A stretch of DNA of 64,000 nucleotides from Candidatus Heimdallarchaeota archaeon (GTDB lineage: Archaea; Asgardarchaeota; Heimdallarchaeia; Hodarchaeales; Hodarchaeaceae): the NCBI GenBank assembly GCA_011364965.1, contig RDOB01000002.1:124001-188000 (forward strand), in the 5' to 3' direction. The notes beneath the pieces were generated by a model, which saw only the letters and a list, made by a program, of their open reading frames with translations, searched no databases and was not told the DNA's origin. Numbering within the stretch: position 1 is the stretch's first letter; every line of letters starts with the position of its first letter. Positions 46,674 through 56,680 of this stretch are shown here, one piece after another. The position numbers were made by a program, and so were the translations under genes.

Positions 46674-47135
46674 TTATTCATCCAAATTTAAAACTTGTGA
46701 ATCTTTAACCTTCTTCAATGTAATGGATGTATAGGTTTTGTTCACCCCAGGAATGGTAGATATTTTTCGTTCTACAATATCATGCAAATTTTCTATTGAA
46801 GCTGCGTTTCCAAAACACAAAATATCATGTATTCCCGTTGTTATTCTTATGATATGAATTTCTGTTATAGTTCTTAGAACTTTTAACACTTTATCCATTA
46901 CTGTAGCGTTAATATCAAGTTCACAGATGAACTCAATGGGGTATCCAATTTCCTCAGCTCTAAGTGTTAAAGTGAACCTTGAAATAATCCCTCTCTTTTT
47001 CATTCGTTCAATTCTATCGGAAATTGTCTGGGAGGTGACATTTAGTTCCTCTGCTATTTTATTATAGGCAATTTTGCCATCTTTACTTAACATTTTTAAT
47101 ATTTCGAGATCTTTATCATCTAAAGTAAATTTCAT
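46674..47135 (-). CDS. Lrp/AsnC-family transcriptional regulator
   Basis: 153 residues. An N-terminal helix-turn-helix (DLEILKMLSKDGKIAYNKIA ... TSQTISDRIERMKKRGII) is followed by the ligand-binding RAM/AsnC domain (ATVMDKVLKVLRTITEIHI, then DILCFGNAASIENLHDIV). Lrp proteins sense amino acids. Its position just upstream of the ornithine aminotransferase suggests it controls that gene and perhaps the cyclodeaminase. Confidence 0.9.
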   Translation of the reverse strand: MKFTLDDKDLEILKMLSKDGKIAYNKIAEELNVTSQTISDRIERMKKRGIISRFTLTLRAEEIGYPIEFICELDINATVMDKVLKVLRTITEIHIIRITTGIHDILCFGNAASIENLHDIVERKISTIPGVNKTYTSITLKKVKDSQVLNLDE

Positions 47136-47173
47136 GTCGAGATATCCCTTTTTTTAATGAAAAGAAAATAGTA

Positions 47174-48001
47174 CTAGCTATCTCTTTTATCAAGTTTCCA
47201 TAACATCCAAAATCTGTGTGCTACACTTGCTGGAAGAAGAGCAGGAAGAAGAACGATGAATCCTAGGACTATTATGCTGGTTGTTTCAAGTTGGATTGTT
47301 GAGAGAAACAGCCATATAGCTCCTGCTGATATAATATAGACGATAGTAAAGACTAGATAATCAGCAAAAGTATCAAAGGCCCCTTTTAGAAACCCAAAGA
47401 GATTATTGAAAATAATAATAAATAATTCAGCAAATCCTCTTATTAATAGGTAGAAAAATTCAAAAATTCCTCTAATGATAGCTATAAAAGTCGTGGTGCC
47501 TCCCATTATTACTGATCGAGCTCCTGCGAGAATTGAATCGAGTCCCAAGTAAGCACCTGGAATTGCTACCAATAATAAATATATTAAGAAGAGCATTATC
47601 GCTAGTATTTCATTAAAATCTGTAAAAAGGATTAAAAACCCTAATAGTACCGCAAAAGGTGCTATGAGTATTGAGAAGCTAACCAAACCATCAATACCTG
47701 GATTCATTTCTCTTTCATCTGGATTTCGAGAGAAGAATTGAACTGTGCGATTCGCTTGAGTATAAGTCTTTGTGGGACGAGCTCGACGTGTGAATTCAAT
47801 TCTAGATTCATTTTTCGGTTTTTTTATCGGTTCTACTATAACATTGGTGATATCAAAATCTTTAAATTCGTCTTTAGCTATTTTTCCAGCTTTTTGAATC
47901 TCTTGGTTTATAATATTTCCCGCTTCAACAGCTTTTTTCCCTAGAAATCGACCAAGTTTCTTTGTTTTACTTTCCTTTTCATCTTTCATGGGTTTGTCCA
48001 T
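47174..48001 (-). CDS. Polytopic membrane protein, 275 aa
   Basis: Not recognised. The first 95 residues are soluble and strongly basic (KESKTKKLGRFLGKKAVEAG), followed by about five or six hydrophobic segments to the end. A short positively charged tail closes it (MLWKLDKRDS). No transporter or enzyme motif is visible. It ends 39 bp before the Lrp gene's start on the same strand, so co-transcription is possible. Confidence 0.6.
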   Translation of the reverse strand: MDKPMKDEKESKTKKLGRFLGKKAVEAGNIINQEIQKAGKIAKDEFKDFDITNVIVEPIKKPKNESRIEFTRRARPTKTYTQANRTVQFFSRNPDEREMNPGIDGLVSFSILIAPFAVLLGFLILFTDFNEILAIMLFLIYLLLVAIPGAYLGLDSILAGARSVIMGGTTTFIAIIRGIFEFFYLLIRGFAELFIIIFNNLFGFLKGAFDTFADYLVFTIVYIISAGAIWLFLSTIQLETTSIIVLGFIVLLPALLPASVAHRFWMLWKLDKRDS

Positions 48002-48349
48002 CCTTCTTTATTATCTGAAAAAGCTTAATTCCCCATTTTTAAGTCTTCGTTTCATTGCGCACGATCTAAGTTCTTTAGCTCTATATAGTAGAATTATCAG
48101 GATATTGAATTTAATTGGTAAAGATTCATATCCTTAGAAATTAATCTTGAATTATCCCTTTGAAGAAGAAAAGAAATAATACTGATGATAATATCATAAC
48201 TAATTCAGAAATCCATGAATATTGATCTTAAATCTGTTAATATCTTCCTTGGGATTCTGCTTATTCCTTGAATCATTTAAAAAATATTAAACACTAGCAG
48301 GATATTTAAAAGAATTACAATTTCTGCAGGTTTTGATAGTCTCAATTAT
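48002..48349. other. Divergent intergenic region
   Basis: Nothing coding seen. It lies between the membrane protein and the MutY-like gene. AT-rich with short ACTAATT/TTGAAT runs, but no repeat or hairpin worth calling. Confidence 0.35.
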
Positions 48350-49126
48350 TTGAATAGGATTGTGTGGGATATCGAAACGAGAAGTGCCAAAGGACAGGAA
48401 GAAATAATAAAAAATGAGTTTTTAGGTAAAGCATCTTTTGAAAATTTGATCAAATTCTTTCCTTTGAAATTGATCGAGTGGTTCTCTAGAAATCAGAGGG
48501 ATCTTCCTTGGCGAAGGACGAGAGATCCTTATAAAATTCTTGTAAGCGAAATTATGCTTCAACAAACAAACGTAGAGATAGTAATTCCAATTTATATGAA
48601 TTTTCTTCAGAAATTTCCTACAATCCAAGCCTTAGCTGCAGCAAAGGTTGAAGATGTGAAGATTATTACAGATAAATTAGGATATAAACGAAGAGGAGAG
48701 TTTTTACATTCTATCGCAAATCAAATTGTTAATGAAAAAGGTGGAAGAATCCCTGATTCATTGGATCAATTGCTAACTTTGAAGGGAATAGGCCGTTACA
48801 CTGCAGGAGCAATTTTAAGTTTTGCATTCGAGCGATCTGACCCCACAGCTGCAATTGTTGATGTAAATGTAGATCGCGTATTAAGTCGAATAACTGGTAT
48901 TTGGACTGAAGAACGCGATGCTTCTTTTATCAAAACGATTTGGACACTTGCTGAATCGATAATAATTCCAGGTAAAGTTTGGGAGGTTAATCAGGGAATA
49001 CTTGATCTTGGAGCAACGATTTGTGTATCAAAAAAACCAAAATGCGCTATTTGCCCAATGATAAAGATTTGTGAGTATTATAAAAGTGAATACCCAAAGC
49101 AAATACCACTTGATTCATTTTTATAA
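48350..49126 (+). CDS. MutY-like adenine DNA glycosylase (HhH-GPD, Fe-S)
   Basis: A base-excision repair glycosylase. The MutY pattern is clear: LPWRRTRDPYKILVSEIML, then QQTNVEIVIP with catalytic glutamate, hairpin GIGRYTAGAILSFAF where endonuclease III would carry lysine in place of tyrosine, and catalytic aspartate in VDVNVDRVLSRI. The Fe-S cluster is C-x6-C-x2-C-x5-C (CVSKKPKCAICPMIKIC). The C-terminal NUDIX-like 8-oxoguanine-reading domain is absent, as in archaeal MIG-type thymine glycosylases, so the mismatch specificity is open. The start is TTG 48350 or GTG 48362, with about 40 extra residues before the fold. Confidence 0.85.
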   Translation: MNRIVWDIETRSAKGQEEIIKNEFLGKASFENLIKFFPLKLIEWFSRNQRDLPWRRTRDPYKILVSEIMLQQTNVEIVIPIYMNFLQKFPTIQALAAAKVEDVKIITDKLGYKRRGEFLHSIANQIVNEKGGRIPDSLDQLLTLKGIGRYTAGAILSFAFERSDPTAAIVDVNVDRVLSRITGIWTEERDASFIKTIWTLAESIIIPGKVWEVNQGILDLGATICVSKKPKCAICPMIKICEYYKSEYPKQIPLDSFL

Positions 49127-49268
49127 TACTTTTCTCCTAAATTGATACTTCCAACTAAAAAATAGACAGCTAGGTTCCAAATCTGTTTTAAATGGAATCA
49201 AACTATGATGATTTACTAAAGATCATAATTCATAATAATTATAATTATAATCTATATAGACTAAAATA

Positions 49269-51764
49269 ATGCCTTATCATCGCAAACTATCGTCAGAGGT
49301 GTTTCCTCGAAAATTATTCTGGGAAACTTTTATTGAATTGGACCATTCAGTCGAAAAAAAACTCTTAATCGAAATTTTACAAATATCGAAGAAAAGAAAT
49401 CTCATTTTTGAGGTTTTGGATGAACAAGGTTGGTCGGAATGGAAAGATAACCCAGACAAATTAGTAAAAGGTATTGTTCCACTATTAATTGCATTATTTT
49501 GTGATAGAATAACAATTTCGATTTCTATATTTAAAAAATCCTTTCAATTTGAAGATTTAGTAGCTCAAATGCGAAGAGATATTGGGAGTAGTTCTTCAAA
49601 TAAAAAAATTCTGAGTTTTTTCAATTTAGTGTCCAAGCTTTTGGATCAATCTCCAGAAAATGATTCAGAGTATCCAATAACTTGTCTTTCATATTTTCCT
49701 TTGAATAGAATTCTACATATTCTTTTTGAGTCCGAAGATGAATGTTTACTTGGATTAATTCTAATTCAAGAGTTACTACACCATAGTGATCAACAATACC
49801 TTTTACTTCCCTTTCTATACGAAAATGGGGTTCCCAGTCGATTACAACAGCTTCAAGGACAAGTTTTTACTCCACCAGAAATAACTAATTTTCTAGCAAA
49901 ATTTTCATTATCAAAAGCTGATTTTCGCAAAATAATTGATCCTGCTTGCGGAACGGGACTATTTTTATTAGCAGCTTTGGATTATATTTCTCATTCTCAT
50001 CAGAGGACTTCGTTGAAATATATAATTGGAATTGAGAAAGATCCATACTTAGGATCGATTACAAAAAGTGCTATAAATTACTTTTTATATAAAAATCCAT
50101 CAATGAGCGTTAAGAGTAGTATTATTATACAAGATTTCTTTTGTTTAAATAATGAAGAAGAAAAAAGGCTGAAATCTGATGAAAAGGTTATTTATTATGT
50201 GAATCCTCCCTATACTCGACAAGAGAATATTCCAATGCAATATAAAACCTTGATTCAAACCATTATTCAGAAAGATTTAATTTTTTTTTCTAAGACTGGA
50301 GAAAATGTAAGAAAAGAATTTTCACGACGCTCTGGATTATATGCTTATTTCTTGCTTCATATTGCTGGAAAATTAAAAGAAAATGACTCTATCGGCCTTA
50401 TTATACCCAATTCTTGGCTAGATGTGGACTATGGTCTCTATATTAGACAATTACTTTATAAATACTTTCATATTCATACAATTATTATGACGACAAAGGA
50501 GAAGCTCATTCCAGCAGCTGAAGTTAATACAGTAATTCTATATGTAATTCGAGATTCCAAGAAGTCGATAAAGCAAGTAAACTACTATTTAATAGAGAGA
50601 AAAAGTGATCTAGCATTAATTTCCCTTGGTATGAGGGAAAAGATCCCTTTTCATAAGAAATTTGATCAACATGTATTAGATCCTCCAAAAAAATGGAATG
50701 CAATTTTAAAAGCCCCAAATTGTTATTTGAATCTCTTAAATCTATTAAATGATAAATTAATGCCCCTTAAAAGCATTGCATCTATAAAAAGAGGTTTTAC
50801 AACTGGAGCGAATGATTTTTTTTATCTAGGTAAACCTGGATGTGAAAATAAATATTTTCGATCGGAATGGGATTCTGAAAGTGGGGACCTTCTTCTATAT
50901 CTGAGAGATGATAGAATTCAAGAATTTTATCGTTTGGGATGGACTATAAAGGAGCCCATGTTCAGGATTGAGAAAGAATACTGGATGCATTCATGTAGGA
51001 ATAAATCAAAGGGATTAAAAATAAAATTTGTAGATTCCAAAGAAGTAGAATGGATTCCCAATTATGTAGTTAAATCCCCTAAAGAACTACAAAAGTTTGA
51101 AATCAACGAGTCTGAAATTAACTACGTTGTATTAATTATTTGTCACTCAATTTCAATTGAAAAGGGAGTGCAAGAATATATTCATTGGGGAGAAAAATGG
51201 GTTCCTTCCTCGGGAAGAAAATATCCTCTTAGGCCTACTTGTAAAACGAGAGCGAATTGGTTTTGTTTACCACTCTTAAAAAAAGAATCATTTCCTATTT
51301 TGGGAATGATGACTATCAATGATCGATTTGCATTTTTTTACAACCCCTCGAAATATTATTTTGATGCGAGATTTTATGGCATTCAATTGACAAATTCCCT
51401 TGATGAAATTGCTTTTATTTTTCTTTTCTTGAATTCTATCGTGGCAGCATTTCAATTGGAATTATTGGGAAGGAGTAATTTAGGAGAAGGAGGACTTGAC
51501 ATCAAAGTTTATGAATATGAAGATTTAATGATTCCCAACATTAATTTAATAAATGGAAATGCTGTTTTAATATCAAAAAAGATCTTTAAAGAAACAATCC
51601 ATAAAAGACCCCTTTCGATTCGTGAGGTAGATTTTGAAGATGAATTTATCAAGGTTAATCTTCTATTCAACGTTCAACTAGATCCTGAGGTATTAAAAAA
51701 TTTAAAAACCGAACTAGAAACTTTAGTTCGATTAAGACTAAGCAAAGCAAAATCATTTCAATAA
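49269..51764 (+). CDS. N6-adenine DNA methyltransferase-like protein, 831 aa
   Basis: Gamma-class adenine methyltransferase layout. About 200 N-terminal residues of unknown fold lead to GQVFTPPEITNFLA, SAM-binding motif I IIDPACGTGLFLLAAL and catalytic motif IV YYVNPPYTR. The later IIPNSWLDVDYG and the C-terminal part (IKRGFTTGANDFFYLG) resemble the target-recognition region of Eco57I/TaqI-type enzymes. No PD-(D/E)xK nuclease motif was found, so it is probably a methylase only, or partner of an unseen nuclease. Followed after 24 bp by a second methyltransferase gene, so both are likely co-transcribed. Confidence 0.82.
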   Translation: MPYHRKLSSEVFPRKLFWETFIELDHSVEKKLLIEILQISKKRNLIFEVLDEQGWSEWKDNPDKLVKGIVPLLIALFCDRITISISIFKKSFQFEDLVAQMRRDIGSSSSNKKILSFFNLVSKLLDQSPENDSEYPITCLSYFPLNRILHILFESEDECLLGLILIQELLHHSDQQYLLLPFLYENGVPSRLQQLQGQVFTPPEITNFLAKFSLSKADFRKIIDPACGTGLFLLAALDYISHSHQRTSLKYIIGIEKDPYLGSITKSAINYFLYKNPSMSVKSSIIIQDFFCLNNEEEKRLKSDEKVIYYVNPPYTRQENIPMQYKTLIQTIIQKDLIFFSKTGENVRKEFSRRSGLYAYFLLHIAGKLKENDSIGLIIPNSWLDVDYGLYIRQLLYKYFHIHTIIMTTKEKLIPAAEVNTVILYVIRDSKKSIKQVNYYLIERKSDLALISLGMREKIPFHKKFDQHVLDPPKKWNAILKAPNCYLNLLNLLNDKLMPLKSIASIKRGFTTGANDFFYLGKPGCENKYFRSEWDSESGDLLLYLRDDRIQEFYRLGWTIKEPMFRIEKEYWMHSCRNKSKGLKIKFVDSKEVEWIPNYVVKSPKELQKFEINESEINYVVLIICHSISIEKGVQEYIHWGEKWVPSSGRKYPLRPTCKTRANWFCLPLLKKESFPILGMMTINDRFAFFYNPSKYYFDARFYGIQLTNSLDEIAFIFLFLNSIVAAFQLELLGRSNLGEGGLDIKVYEYEDLMIPNINLINGNAVLISKKIFKETIHKRPLSIREVDFEDEFIKVNLLFNVQLDPEVLKNLKTELETLVRLRLSKAKSFQ

Positions 51765-51788
51765 AAGAAATGAAAAGGTTTTGAATTT

Positions 51789-54008
51789 ATGGTAAATATA
51801 AGTGTCGTTGAAAGAAAGCAAAAGGGACAATTTTTCACCAAAACTGAGATTGCAGTAAAAGTTGTAACGGAAATTTGCAATGACTTAATCGGGTATTTAG
51901 ATCAAGGTAATAAGAAAGACTATTCTATGTTTATAAACAAAATATTAAACATTAAGTTAATTGATCCCGCAATGGGTGATGGAGTTTTTCTTGTTGTTGC
52001 TTTAGAATATTTTACGAAAATCATTCAAGATATCTGGGGAGAAATAGTGAAAGATAATAATGTTCGTGCAAAGAATGATTTTAAAGAACGATTCAGGATA
52101 AATGGAATGAATAATGCTTTAACTGAATTAGATCGAGACCTGATTTGTCTTAAAATTCTATCTGAAATGATTTATGGAGTTGAAGTAGATCGTTTTATCT
52201 ATGAAAAAGCTATTCAAAATATTTTAGGTTTGTTTAATGTTCCTGAAGTTATAGAGATGGCAAAAAAACTCGTGAAAATTAAAATTAAACAAGGGAACTC
52301 TCTTATTTCTCCTTTACCATTAGAATTTAAAAAAAGTTTCAAATTTCTTTCTTTATTTAAATCAGAAATTAATTTAATTGTGAAAAATAGAGAAGCAATC
52401 TCTAAATTAATACTTGAAGGTTCTGATGTTTTAATTAAGAGAAAATTTATTGAAAACTCCCAAATTCGTAATTTAGTTATATCTAAGCTTAAAGGAGAAT
52501 TTTCAGATAGTAGTCAACTGCTTTACTTAACTTTGTTAAAGAAAAAAGAACAAATTCCTTTTTTTTGGGAGTTAGAATATCCTGAAGTCTTTTTATCAAA
52601 TAAATTTGGATTTGATGTGGTAATAGGTAATCCCCCTTGGGATAAATGGAAACTTTATGACAGAGAATGGCTAGGTTCGACTGTTCTTTCTTCTCCTGAA
52701 TTAATTAAGGAAACAATCAATGGTGCTCCATCAGAGTCTAAATTAAAATATCTTGAACTAAAAGAGTATTATAAAGAAACCTCAAAATACTTTAATACAT
52801 GCTATAAATGGCAACCTGGGGAAAAAAATCTTTATAAATTATTTCTGGAACGTTTTTATGATCTTACCTCTGAAATGGGTTATTTTGGAATAATTATTCC
52901 GAGTGGAATTCTAGGGGAATATTTTAGTAAATCATTACGAAAAATGCTTTTAGAGAATGTAAAATTAATATCTGTTACAGAAATTGTATCTAATAAGGAA
53001 ATTTTCTCTGAGGTTGAACCAGGGATTAGTATTTCAGTAATACTGGCACAGAAGAATACACCTGATGTTACTTTTCTCTTTTCTAAAGATATTCATTCTT
53101 TAGATGATTTTAAACAAGCTCAAATGCGACTAATAGAAATAAACAATACTAATCATGTTCGAATGAATCGTAATGAAATAATATCTACTTCCCCTCATTA
53201 TATCATTCCATCAATACGTAATAACAAGGAATTAGCAGTCACAAGAAAAATTATTTCATTTCCATCGTTAACGTCTAAAGAATGGAAATGTAAGACATCA
53301 CGTGGTTTAGACATGACCAATGATCGTAATATGTTAACAAAGGATCCAAACGCATATCCTTTGGTTGAAGGCAGACATTTAGTCAGATTGGGGTATGATG
53401 ATAAACACCCTCGTTTTTGGATTCAATCACCTCAAAGATATTTTGAAAAATTCCCTTTTTGGAGAAGAACTTTCATTGGATGGAAAAATTTCTCTGGTAA
53501 TCATAGAAGAAGAAGAATGCGAATAGCTATTTTCCCAAAATCCACTTTCATATCTAATAGCATTTTATGTCTTTATGATTTTCCTGAGCAGGAAGATATT
53601 GAATATTATTTAGCTGGGGTATTATGTTCCGTTCCTTTTGAATTTCGAATTCGACAGATTTGTTATGGATTAAATATCAATCAATTTATAATCAAAAAGA
53701 TGAATATCCCAGCTTATGAAATGAAAAATCCTTTGCACAAAGCACTAGTTAATTTAATCAAAGACTTCGAACCCATTGGGATAAACTGGGCTTATAGAAA
53801 AATGGAGGCCTCCTCCTCTTCCGCAAAATCAGCTCTCGAGAAAGATTATTATCTTTATATAGCCCAAATAGATGCATTGGTTGCTCTAATTTATAATTTA
53901 ACAAAAGAAGAGTTTATTGTTACGCTTCAAGCACATCAAAGGTTAGAATCTTCCTACACAGAAGCAGCAGTGAATTCTTATACAAAATTCTCCCAAAATT
54001 TTAATTGA
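51789..54008 (+). CDS. N6-adenine DNA methyltransferase-like protein, 739 aa
   Basis: Starts almost directly with the N6-methylase core: RKQKGQFFTKTEIAVKVV, motif I KLIDPAMGDGVFLVVAL (Met-Gly-Asp where Cys-Gly-Thr is usual) and motif IV VVIGNPPWDKWK. Later segments are GYFGIIIPSGILGEY and the C-terminal ANDRN-like recognition part around TSRGLDMTNDRN. The short N-terminus leaves no room for a nuclease. It overlaps neither neighbour: 24 bp after the first methylase, 25 bp before the convergent third. Altered motif I may affect SAM binding. Confidence 0.8.
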   Translation: MVNISVVERKQKGQFFTKTEIAVKVVTEICNDLIGYLDQGNKKDYSMFINKILNIKLIDPAMGDGVFLVVALEYFTKIIQDIWGEIVKDNNVRAKNDFKERFRINGMNNALTELDRDLICLKILSEMIYGVEVDRFIYEKAIQNILGLFNVPEVIEMAKKLVKIKIKQGNSLISPLPLEFKKSFKFLSLFKSEINLIVKNREAISKLILEGSDVLIKRKFIENSQIRNLVISKLKGEFSDSSQLLYLTLLKKKEQIPFFWELEYPEVFLSNKFGFDVVIGNPPWDKWKLYDREWLGSTVLSSPELIKETINGAPSESKLKYLELKEYYKETSKYFNTCYKWQPGEKNLYKLFLERFYDLTSEMGYFGIIIPSGILGEYFSKSLRKMLLENVKLISVTEIVSNKEIFSEVEPGISISVILAQKNTPDVTFLFSKDIHSLDDFKQAQMRLIEINNTNHVRMNRNEIISTSPHYIIPSIRNNKELAVTRKIISFPSLTSKEWKCKTSRGLDMTNDRNMLTKDPNAYPLVEGRHLVRLGYDDKHPRFWIQSPQRYFEKFPFWRRTFIGWKNFSGNHRRRRMRIAIFPKSTFISNSILCLYDFPEQEDIEYYLAGVLCSVPFEFRIRQICYGLNINQFIIKKMNIPAYEMKNPLHKALVNLIKDFEPIGINWAYRKMEASSSSAKSALEKDYYLYIAQIDALVALIYNLTKEEFIVTLQAHQRLESSYTEAAVNSYTKFSQNFN

Positions 54009-54033
54009 GAAGTAAAGCGATCAATTGATTTAT

Positions 54034-56661
54034 TTATGCTTGTGAAGATAGAAAATCTTTGATATAAGCGATCTCTAACTCAGTAATTTTAAATAATTCA
54101 TAGATTATTTTATTGATTTTATCAAACTCACCAATAAATTTATTCGAGTTATTGAACATCTTCCTTACTAAATTTACCAAATACGAATAATTCTTTGAAT
54201 TTTTCATCAAAAAAATTGGAAAGTGTTCAATTTGACGTGGATAAAATTCATACACGTTGCCTAAATTTTTAATAGAGTTGAGTGCATAGAAAGTGAGAAG
54301 CTCTGAATTGAGCAATGAAAGCAAATAGTAAAGTATATCTTCCTCAGTTCGATATTCATCTTTGGGAATAAGCCAAATCACATCCTTTGAAGAGAGCGAA
54401 CCTAGTTGATCTAAAGCAAAGGTATTTTTTTTGGATTTATATGGTGAGACGATTTTTGGACGTTCCCAATCCATTGTATTTCTTTCATCACCTTTTCTCC
54501 ACAAAAAATATTTTTGAACCCTCGATCTGTCAAATAACAGCTCTTTATTATTTCTTAGATAATCCATGAGTTTAACATCTTCTAAAATATCCTTTTCTTT
54601 ATAAAAGGGAGCAAAAATCACTTTTCTTTTTTTATATTCAACAAAATAGTTTTTAATGTCTTTACCTTTGATCCATGTTCTCAAATTAGAATCTTTTATT
54701 CCCATCTCATTTGAAAAATAGTCAGGTTTGTTTGTTGTGAAAACTTTGTCACAACCAGTCTCCACTCCTTTACTTATATCAAAAAATTGATTCAGGGTAA
54801 AGTTTGAAGCTTCTCTAATCTTTTTAAGAATTTTAAGAGTCATTTCATTATGAAATATCCATTTTTGTGGTTTTAATGAATTTTGATGTACTTGTAAGAA
54901 AGAATCATAATTCAAATCATTTTTCGGAGTATAGCGAAAAACAGCGATAGAATTTGTTTTCATCTCCTTTTTTTTCAGTATTAATACAATATTACTTATT
55001 TGTACTTCATTGAATAAGGAAATATTCAAAAAATCGTGGATTTCAAGTATTTGAGCAGAATTTTGAATAAATTCTCGTGTTCTAGCTGCATAAACGCTAT
55101 GCAGTAAATATTTTGGCAAAATAAATCCCAATAATCCTCTTAAGGGTTTTAAAGCTTCAATGCTCCTAACCAGAAAAAAGTAGGAAATATCATTATTTCC
55201 TGTGTAGATTTCTGGATATATAAAGCTCAATCTTTTTCTCAATAGTAGAGGAAGATCTGTTAGAGCAATAAAAGGTGGATTTCCGAGAATAATATCAAAT
55301 TTAGGATTTTTTCCAATTTTGAAGTCTATCCAATGAAATAAATTCGTAATTGTTGAAGGTTGTAGATGAGGTTGAAGAATAGATAGCTCATTAGCCTCTC
55401 CCCTAGTCATTGGTGATGAAAAAACAGCATATAGAGTAGTATTTGTTTGAAATGTATTTGAAAACCTTATTTTTGTTAAGGAAATGTCATCTAGTTTTAA
55501 TTTTAATGATGTCCATCTAATACGATCTCCTTCAAAAATAAGATATCGAAATTTAGGAATTTTTCTGAATATTTCTAATAATCCCGAAATTGTATTTTCA
55601 TTATCGAATTCATTATTATTAACATTATTAAAAGTGATTCTATAAACGGGATACTTCAATTCTAAATTCTTATTAAATAAATCATCTCGAGAGCATTCTA
55701 TGTTATCATTTTCTTCTCTCTGGTTTTCATTATTTTGAAATCCAAATAATGAGTTCCCTTTATATATATTGCATCGAAAAGGAGTTTCTTTAGAGTTACT
55801 CGAATCAAAACTCCATAACCATAATTTTAATCTTGAAATAAGAATTGCTACTGTATCTATATCAATACCAAATAAAATATTTTCAACAATCATTTTTTTA
55901 ATCGTTATTTCATCAGTTGGGGTAGAAAAAGATTCAAGCATTTCATTAATTATATTTCCACAGGCAATTAGGAAAATTGAACTTCCAGTAGCTGGATCCA
56001 GTATTTTTAAATTTGAAATTTGCTTTATTATATGTCTATTATCTGAGGAATCCTCTAAGTGAATTCTAGATATCCAAGAATTCACCATTTTTTCCGAAAG
56101 TTTAAGAGCAAACCAATATGGAGTGTAAATTTGGCCAAAACTTTCTATGTCGGTCTTATATGATCTTGAAATGAACTTTACATAATCAAATATAGAAAAA
56201 TCTATTACATTACTTTCTTGATCATATTCTTTAGTATGGTCGTTGATCCAGACGTAATTTTCCTTAAATTCTCTTGCAATGTTTTTCCAATTGATTTTAT
56301 TCAATTTAACTTGATCTACATAATCATAATGGTCAAAAAGATTAAAACAAACCTCTTTTGGTATTATGGAATTTATAAAATTTAAAAAATCCTTTTCTTG
56401 AAACAAAATTTCCTCCCAGGTCGTAATCTCTCTATTTTTCTTATCTATTTTATTTGGATCCAAAAAAAATAATGAGATAAATTGTAAGAGGATTATTTTG
56501 GAATAATCCATTTGTAAATGGCTTGGAATGATAACATCTGCAATATTTTCATATAGATTTTCTAATAGTATGCGAATACTTCTTGGTAGTTGCTTAATGC
56601 CCTTATTTCTGTCCTTAAGACAAAATATTAGCTTTTCCTCCAACCAAGAGAATCTAATCAT
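54034..56661 (-). CDS. N6-adenine DNA methyltransferase-like protein, 875 aa
   Basis: A third, distinct family member. About 175 helical N-terminal residues come first, then FGQIYTPYWFALKLSEKMV, motif I LKILDPATGSSIFLIACG, an FGIDIDTVAILISRLKLWLW segment, and motif IV DIILGNPPFIAL. The LGFILPKYLL helix and a TaqI-like specificity domain (FFDISKGVETGCDKVFTTN) follow; this is the architecture of type IIG/Eco57I enzymes. No N-terminal nuclease motif is visible. Preceded 19 bp upstream by the 153-residue gene and convergent with the other two methylases. Confidence 0.85.
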   Translation of the reverse strand: MIRFSWLEEKLIFCLKDRNKGIKQLPRSIRILLENLYENIADVIIPSHLQMDYSKIILLQFISLFFLDPNKIDKKNREITTWEEILFQEKDFLNFINSIIPKEVCFNLFDHYDYVDQVKLNKINWKNIAREFKENYVWINDHTKEYDQESNVIDFSIFDYVKFISRSYKTDIESFGQIYTPYWFALKLSEKMVNSWISRIHLEDSSDNRHIIKQISNLKILDPATGSSIFLIACGNIINEMLESFSTPTDEITIKKMIVENILFGIDIDTVAILISRLKLWLWSFDSSNSKETPFRCNIYKGNSLFGFQNNENQREENDNIECSRDDLFNKNLELKYPVYRITFNNVNNNEFDNENTISGLLEIFRKIPKFRYLIFEGDRIRWTSLKLKLDDISLTKIRFSNTFQTNTTLYAVFSSPMTRGEANELSILQPHLQPSTITNLFHWIDFKIGKNPKFDIILGNPPFIALTDLPLLLRKRLSFIYPEIYTGNNDISYFFLVRSIEALKPLRGLLGFILPKYLLHSVYAARTREFIQNSAQILEIHDFLNISLFNEVQISNIVLILKKKEMKTNSIAVFRYTPKNDLNYDSFLQVHQNSLKPQKWIFHNEMTLKILKKIREASNFTLNQFFDISKGVETGCDKVFTTNKPDYFSNEMGIKDSNLRTWIKGKDIKNYFVEYKKRKVIFAPFYKEKDILEDVKLMDYLRNNKELLFDRSRVQKYFLWRKGDERNTMDWERPKIVSPYKSKKNTFALDQLGSLSSKDVIWLIPKDEYRTEEDILYYLLSLLNSELLTFYALNSIKNLGNVYEFYPRQIEHFPIFLMKNSKNYSYLVNLVRKMFNNSNKFIGEFDKINKIIYELFKITELEIAYIKDFLSSQA

Positions 56662-56680
56662 ATTTTTTTTAAGAAATTTT

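Noticed and set aside
49126-49268. AT-rich ATAATT/ATTATAAT run before the first methyltransferase, considered as an origin or attachment site
   Set aside because: Simple low-complexity AT sequence with no clear iterated motif, no integrase and no direct-repeat pair.
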